Below are positions 60,635-64,000 of a stretch of 64,000 nucleotides of DNA, one piece after another (within the stretch, counting starts at the first letter, position 1; each line of letters starts with the position of its first letter). The DNA comes from Microbulbifer sp. GL-2. GTDB taxonomy: Bacteria > Pseudomonadota > Gammaproteobacteria > Pseudomonadales > Cellvibrionaceae. The DNA is taken from contig NZ_AP019807.1 in assembly GCF_007183175.1 (NCBI RefSeq), positions 995,001 through 1,059,000 on the forward strand, written 5' to 3'. A model generated the notes under the pieces. That model did no database searches, was not told the origin of the DNA, and worked only from the letters and a program-made list of their open reading frames with translations. Both the position numbers and the translations under genes were made by a program.

Positions 60635-61865
60635 TTTACAGAGGAAGGTCTTCGCTATTTTTGGCAGTTTTACCCTGCTGCTATGCTTGGTGTTTTTTGC
60701 CATTTGCATGATGGTGGCCTATGTAGTTGAAGACCATTTACTCGATAACTTATTGGCCGGGGAGGTCCGCTACCTCGAACAGCAGGCAAAACTGGCTAAA
60801 GCAATCCCAGAGCCACGCCTACCGTATTTAACGCTATACACTGAAAGCAAAGTTATTCCGACCGAACTGCGCACTGCCCTACCAAGCCATGCAGAAAAAG
60901 CTGAATGGTTTAGTGATACGGAACATCACTTCCATCTACGCAGAGTACATTTTCCGGACAATAACTCCGTAGTTCTCGTGGCTGAAGTCAGTGAATTACT
61001 CACTGTTACGAGGCAATCCTCACAACTTCTCTGGCTCTTTGCCAGTGCCTGTATCTTGACCCTACTCTTAGCCCTCTACTGTGCTTTTCGCATTTCCCGT
61101 AAAACCATCGCACCTGTAGTAACCCTGGCTAAAGCGGTTAAGCAGCAGAGAAACTGCAATTCTCAAATTTCCCTGCCCTATAACAATGAACAAGATGAAA
61201 TCGGTTATCTCGCAAGCACGTTGCAAGATACACTTAACCAACTCAAGCTAACATTGCGCAGGGAAACTGAATTTACCAGGGATACAAGCCATGAATTGCG
61301 CACCGGGCTAACCATCCTGAAAAGCACACTGGCTCTCAGTCGAAATCGGGAAATGACTAAAGCTGAGAAAAATGAGCTATTAGAAACTGTTACCGGTATG
61401 GAAAAAACCGTTAAGACACTATTAGCCCTCGCCCGCTCTGAGTCTCTACAGTCGGAAGACATCCCTTTGCGCGCTTTACTAGAGGAACGTCTTTTAGCTC
61501 AACACCAGCTAATTGTACAAAAGAATTTTAATGTTGATTTAAAGTTAGGGCACAAAGTCAGAGTCCTGGCCAACCGACACCTGGTAAGTCTGCTATTCGA
61601 CAACTTAATCAGCAATGCATTACAGCACGCTACCAGCCCTGAGTTGGTTATTACCTATAAGGGGGACACACTATTTTTTGAGAACGCCACAGACAACCAA
61701 TTAGATCTAGAAACCTCCCTCTTACCCGGCCAAAAGAGGGAAGGCAGTGACGGTATTGGTCAAGGCCTTTTCCTGGCCAAGAGAATCTGTGAAGCCTTAA
61801 ACTGGATCATCTCTATCCAATGTCGAAACAATATTTATCAGTGCGCTCTGTCTTTTACACAGTAG
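60618..61865 (+). CDS. Membrane sensor histidine kinase
   Basis: Partner of the preceding response regulator, 415 residues. Two transmembrane helices (about 12-37 and 136-157) bracket a periplasmic sensor of about 100 residues. HAMP-like region about 160-205. The H-box is DTSHELRTGLTILKS (His225), with Gly replacing the usual Pro. N-box DNLISNALQHA and G-box GIGQGLFLAKRICE are present. The sensor domain has no recognisable fold or ligand motif. A 9-bp inverted repeat lies downstream at 61900-61958. Confidence 0.9.
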   Translation: MRETSNLQRKVFAIFGSFTLLLCLVFFAICMMVAYVVEDHLLDNLLAGEVRYLEQQAKLAKAIPEPRLPYLTLYTESKVIPTELRTALPSHAEKAEWFSDTEHHFHLRRVHFPDNNSVVLVAEVSELLTVTRQSSQLLWLFASACILTLLLALYCAFRISRKTIAPVVTLAKAVKQQRNCNSQISLPYNNEQDEIGYLASTLQDTLNQLKLTLRRETEFTRDTSHELRTGLTILKSTLALSRNREMTKAEKNELLETVTGMEKTVKTLLALARSESLQSEDIPLRALLEERLLAQHQLIVQKNFNVDLKLGHKVRVLANRHLVSLLFDNLISNALQHATSPELVITYKGDTLFFENATDNQLDLETSLLPGQKREGSDGIGQGLFLAKRICEALNWIISIQCRNNIYQCALSFTQ

Positions 61866-61899
61866 CTTGCTAAGGTTCATATTTTTACCGCTAGAACAT

Positions 61900-61958
61900 A
61901 CTGCGCTCAAGACACACAGTGAATCGGCGCCCATGCCTTATACGATTTCGAGCGCAGT
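61900..61958. repeat. Long-loop inverted repeat after the histidine kinase gene
   Basis: ACTGCGCTC and GAGCGCAGT, perfect over 9 bp with a 41-nt loop, followed on the plus strand by TTATTCTTTC. It could be a terminator for the two-component operon or a leader structure for the next gene. Confidence 0.35.
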
Positions 61959-62075
61959 TTATTCTTTCTTCCTATTTCGCAATTACAATCTCACCTGAAT
62001 TTCACCTTCCATCCCTTATTCTCCTACGAACTCACTAGAAATTTTCCGTCTGCAACTGCAATTTTGGAGATTAAT

Positions 62076-63134
62076 ATGTTGAAGAAAATTGTTATTTCCC
62101 TGGCACTGACTCTGTCCGTATTTTTTGCTTTTATTATTTGGGTTAAGGGCCTAACCCCACCCCAAGAGCAGGATTTTTCCACTACGACAGTAAGTGACCT
62201 GCCGTATTTACAACAATTACCCAGGGAAAGCCGAGGAAAAATCTTAGCTGTTGTCACCAGTACTGAAACGATGGGAGATAGTGGCAAGGCAACTGGTTAT
62301 GAATTAACTGAACTGGCACGCCCCTATTACATCTTTTCAGCCAACGGATTTATTGTCGATATTGCCAGTCCCAAAGGCGGCAAACCGCCTGCGGTAATCG
62401 ATAAAGATGATCTGGGGCCTTTCGACTATGCCTTTCTCAATGACCCGGAGGCACAACAAAAGGTCAACAACAGTATTCCTATCGATCAGGTATCAGCAGA
62501 GGATTATCAGGCAGTATTTTTTGTCGGTGGTAAAGGCACCATGTTCGATTTCCCCGACAATCCCCATATCCAGTCCCTGGTGCGGGAAATCTATAACAGC
62601 GGCAAAATTATCGGAGCGGTATGCCACGGGCCAGCAGCCCTTGCCAATGTCACCCTGGATAATGGCAAGCCCTTAATCGCCGATCGGCAGATCAGTGCTT
62701 TTACTAACGAAGAGGAGCTTTTTCTTATCCCTGACGCCGAGCAACGATTTCCATTCCTGCTTGAGGATCGCTTACGTGAGCAAGGCGCGTTTTTTCAGGC
62801 TGGGCCCACTTACCTGGAGCAAGTCAGCGTGGATGGCCAGCTTATTACCGGGCAAAACCCCTGGTCCACCTGGCTGGCGGCTGAGAGTATGGTAAGGGGG
62901 ATGGGGTATACCCCAGTTCCTCGTCAAGTCACCCCGGCGGAGCAGACTGTCAAATTACTACTCACTTATGAGCAGCACGGCTTTACCAAGGCCGCAGAGA
63001 AATTACAAAAGCTTCAGGAGGAAGGGGAAATAGACCAGCGCTTACTGGCCATGCACGGCGTTGTCTCTTTTATGCGCTGGGAACCCAGCAAGACCCTGGA
63101 CATTATCAGGCTGCTATCCAAGAATCAGGGCTAA
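62076..63134 (+). CDS. Membrane-anchored DJ-1/PfpI (class I glutamine amidotransferase-like) protein
   Basis: 352 residues. An N-terminal signal-anchor (about residues 4-24) places the domain in the periplasm. The DJ-1/PfpI domain (about 45-280) has the nucleophile elbow GAVCHGPAAL with Cys183, and FVGGKGTMFDFPDNP. Relatives include Hsp31-type chaperones, glyoxalases and amidases; which applies here cannot be decided. A helical extension follows (about 285-350). ATG 62076 has TTGGAGA 5 nt upstream. Its position after the two-component pair suggests regulation by it. Confidence 0.85.
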   Translation: MLKKIVISLALTLSVFFAFIIWVKGLTPPQEQDFSTTTVSDLPYLQQLPRESRGKILAVVTSTETMGDSGKATGYELTELARPYYIFSANGFIVDIASPKGGKPPAVIDKDDLGPFDYAFLNDPEAQQKVNNSIPIDQVSAEDYQAVFFVGGKGTMFDFPDNPHIQSLVREIYNSGKIIGAVCHGPAALANVTLDNGKPLIADRQISAFTNEEELFLIPDAEQRFPFLLEDRLREQGAFFQAGPTYLEQVSVDGQLITGQNPWSTWLAAESMVRGMGYTPVPRQVTPAEQTVKLLLTYEQHGFTKAAEKLQKLQEEGEIDQRLLAMHGVVSFMRWEPSKTLDIIRLLSKNQG

Positions 63135-63154
63135 CAAAACCGAAGAAAAGCTTC

Positions 63155-63616
63155 CTAGCCAGCCTGCTCTAGGGGCTGGCCATTTTCATCCACAAATAAT
63201 ACATCGCGGATGCTGAGTTTTTGTCCCTGGGCATTCTGCACAGCCACTTCGGAGATAGGCTCGCCACTGTTTTTATCGACCAGGTGCATCCCATCTTTAT
63301 TGCCGTTCCAGCGTAGATTCCACTGGCGCAGGGCGATTACCACCGTAAACAGGTCCCGGCCTTTTTCCGTTAAGCGGTACTCGTAGCGAGTGCCGTGCTC
63401 ACCCGCATCAAAGCGCACCAACACCTCGTTTTCCACCAAGCGGGACAACCGATCCACAAGGATATTCTTGGCGATTCCAAGGTTTCTTTGGAAATCCACA
63501 AAACGGCGGGTACCCAGCATCGCCTGCTTAATTATCAGCAGCGACCACCAGTCCCCCACCTCATTCAGGGCGCAGGCCAGGGAGCAATCAAGATCATCAA
63601 AGCGTTTACGTGACAT
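63155..63616 (-). CDS. HxlR family transcriptional regulator
   Basis: Winged-helix regulator, 153 residues. Signature CSLACALNEVGDWWSLLIIKQAMLG truncated to its core: the Cys near residue 11, GDWWSLLI and RFVDFQRNLGIAKNILVDRL, then the wing HGTRYEYRLTEKG. The C-terminal extension (about 105-153) is less conserved. I start at ATG 63616; a TATACT hexamer sits 6 nt upstream, so the message could be leaderless. Divergent from the Old Yellow Enzyme gene and probably its regulator; HxlR proteins often sense electrophiles or quinones. Confidence 0.9.
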   Translation of the reverse strand: MSRKRFDDLDCSLACALNEVGDWWSLLIIKQAMLGTRRFVDFQRNLGIAKNILVDRLSRLVENEVLVRFDAGEHGTRYEYRLTEKGRDLFTVVIALRQWNLRWNGNKDGMHLVDKNSGEPISEVAVQNAQGQKLSIRDVLFVDENGQPLEQAG

Positions 63617-63716
63617 ACCCCCAGTATACCGGCAAAAGAGTTGCAATACGAAACCAGATATTGAACTCAGCCTTAAAATAAGGTCTTATAACGCAACCGT
63701 TTTAGTTGTGACCTAG

Positions 63717-63734
63717 TGGGACCAGTAAGTCCCA
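63717..63734 (+). promoter_or_regulatory. Candidate HxlR operator
   Basis: TGGGAC and GTCCCA, a perfect 6-bp inverted repeat with a 6-bp spacer, lie 30 bp upstream of the Old Yellow Enzyme start and within the divergent promoter region. Confidence 0.4.
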
Positions 63735-63764
63735 GTGTTGAATCGAGCAATTCAGGAGAGAAAT

Positions 63765-64000
63765 ATGAGTGGTTCCCTGGACAGCCTGCTGCGTCCTTTC
63801 GAGCATAAATCCCTAAAGCTGCGCAACCGGGTCGCCATGGCCCCCATGACCCGCACCATGTCACCGGGCTATGCCGCCCATGACCAAGTGGCCGGCTACT
63901 ACCGCCGCCGAGCTGAAGGTGAAGTGGGACTGATTATTACCGAAGGCACTTTCGTTAATCATAAAGCCGCCAACGGCTACGAGAATGTACCGGCAATCTA
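63765..64000 (+). CDS. NADH:flavin oxidoreductase / Old Yellow Enzyme, N-terminal part
   Basis: First 78 residues only; continues past the window. The start LLRPFEHKSLKLRNRVAMAPMTR and the following RAEGEVGLIITEGTFVNH are the FMN-binding barrel opening of the family (AlkJ/NemA-like ene-reductases). GGAGAG precedes the ATG. Divergent from the HxlR gene, an arrangement common for electrophile-induced ene-reductases. Confidence 0.9.
   Translation, partial: MSGSLDSLLRPFEHKSLKLRNRVAMAPMTRTMSPGYAAHDQVAGYYRRRAEGEVGLIITEGTFVNHKAANGYENVPAI

Overview
The window looks like a piece of chromosome from a marine-type gammaproteobacterium with moderate GC content. Gene order matches Pseudomonas aeruginosa in long blocks: tyrS / M23 peptidase / anmK / erpA / argC; dsbD / aroQ / accB / accC / prmA / DUF3426 / dusB / fis / purH / purD; coq7 / OsmC / crp / trpCDG; trpE / rpe; murU / amgK / lptD / surA / pdxA / rsmA / apaH. 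Differences from Pseudomonas (no gph beside rpe, no apaG, no thiE, a channel gene inside trp) point to a relative such as a Microbulbifer- or Cellvibrio-like organism. That placement is inference from synteny and protein similarity recalled from memory. No phage, insertion sequence, CRISPR array, rRNA or tRNA was seen.

Layout. 1-6.4 kb: 5' part of tyrS, cell-wall genes (M23 endopeptidase, anmK), the Fe-S carrier erpA, a bactofilin with a membrane coiled-coil partner, and argC. 6.4-14.2 kb: a CLC chloride protein, then three haem genes (hemJ, hemL, hemB) interleaved with a divergent thiD and a BenE-type transporter with its GntR regulator. 14.2-24 kb: PBP1b, a PfkB sugar/nucleoside kinase, a GGDEF-EAL protein, a YajG lipoprotein, a copper chaperone coupled to a lipoprotein, and DsbD. 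24-35 kb: a housekeeping run aroQ-accBC-prmA-DUF3426-dusB-fis-purH-purD-coq7. 34-41.5 kb: crp, then on the minus strand trpE-channel-trpG-trpD-trpC; rpe lies upstream of trpE. 41.5-51.5 kb: MurNAc recycling (murU, amgK), LPS and outer-membrane biogenesis (lptD, surA), pdxA, rsmA, apaH, galE. 51.5-56.7 kb: the prkA-yeaH-spoVR stress operon. 56.8-64 kb: an HTH-receiver regulator, a predicted small RNA, cca-folM, a two-component system, a membrane-anchored DJ-1/PfpI protein, and an HxlR regulator divergent from an Old Yellow Enzyme gene that runs off the end.

Functional themes. Peptidoglycan synthesis, cutting and recycling recur (M23, AnmK, MurU, AmgK, PBP1b, bactofilin). Three haem enzymes lie within 6 kb. 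The tryptophan operon is the most unusual region. A single-domain voltage-gated cation channel with a calcium-channel-like selectivity filter sits between trpE and trpG, with 4-nt ATGA overlaps on both sides. In the same operon trpD carries a one-base frameshift in a G run. The other strong non-coding signal is a consensus sigma70 promoter followed about 120 bp later by an intrinsic terminator, with no ORF between, at 57.6-57.8 kb.
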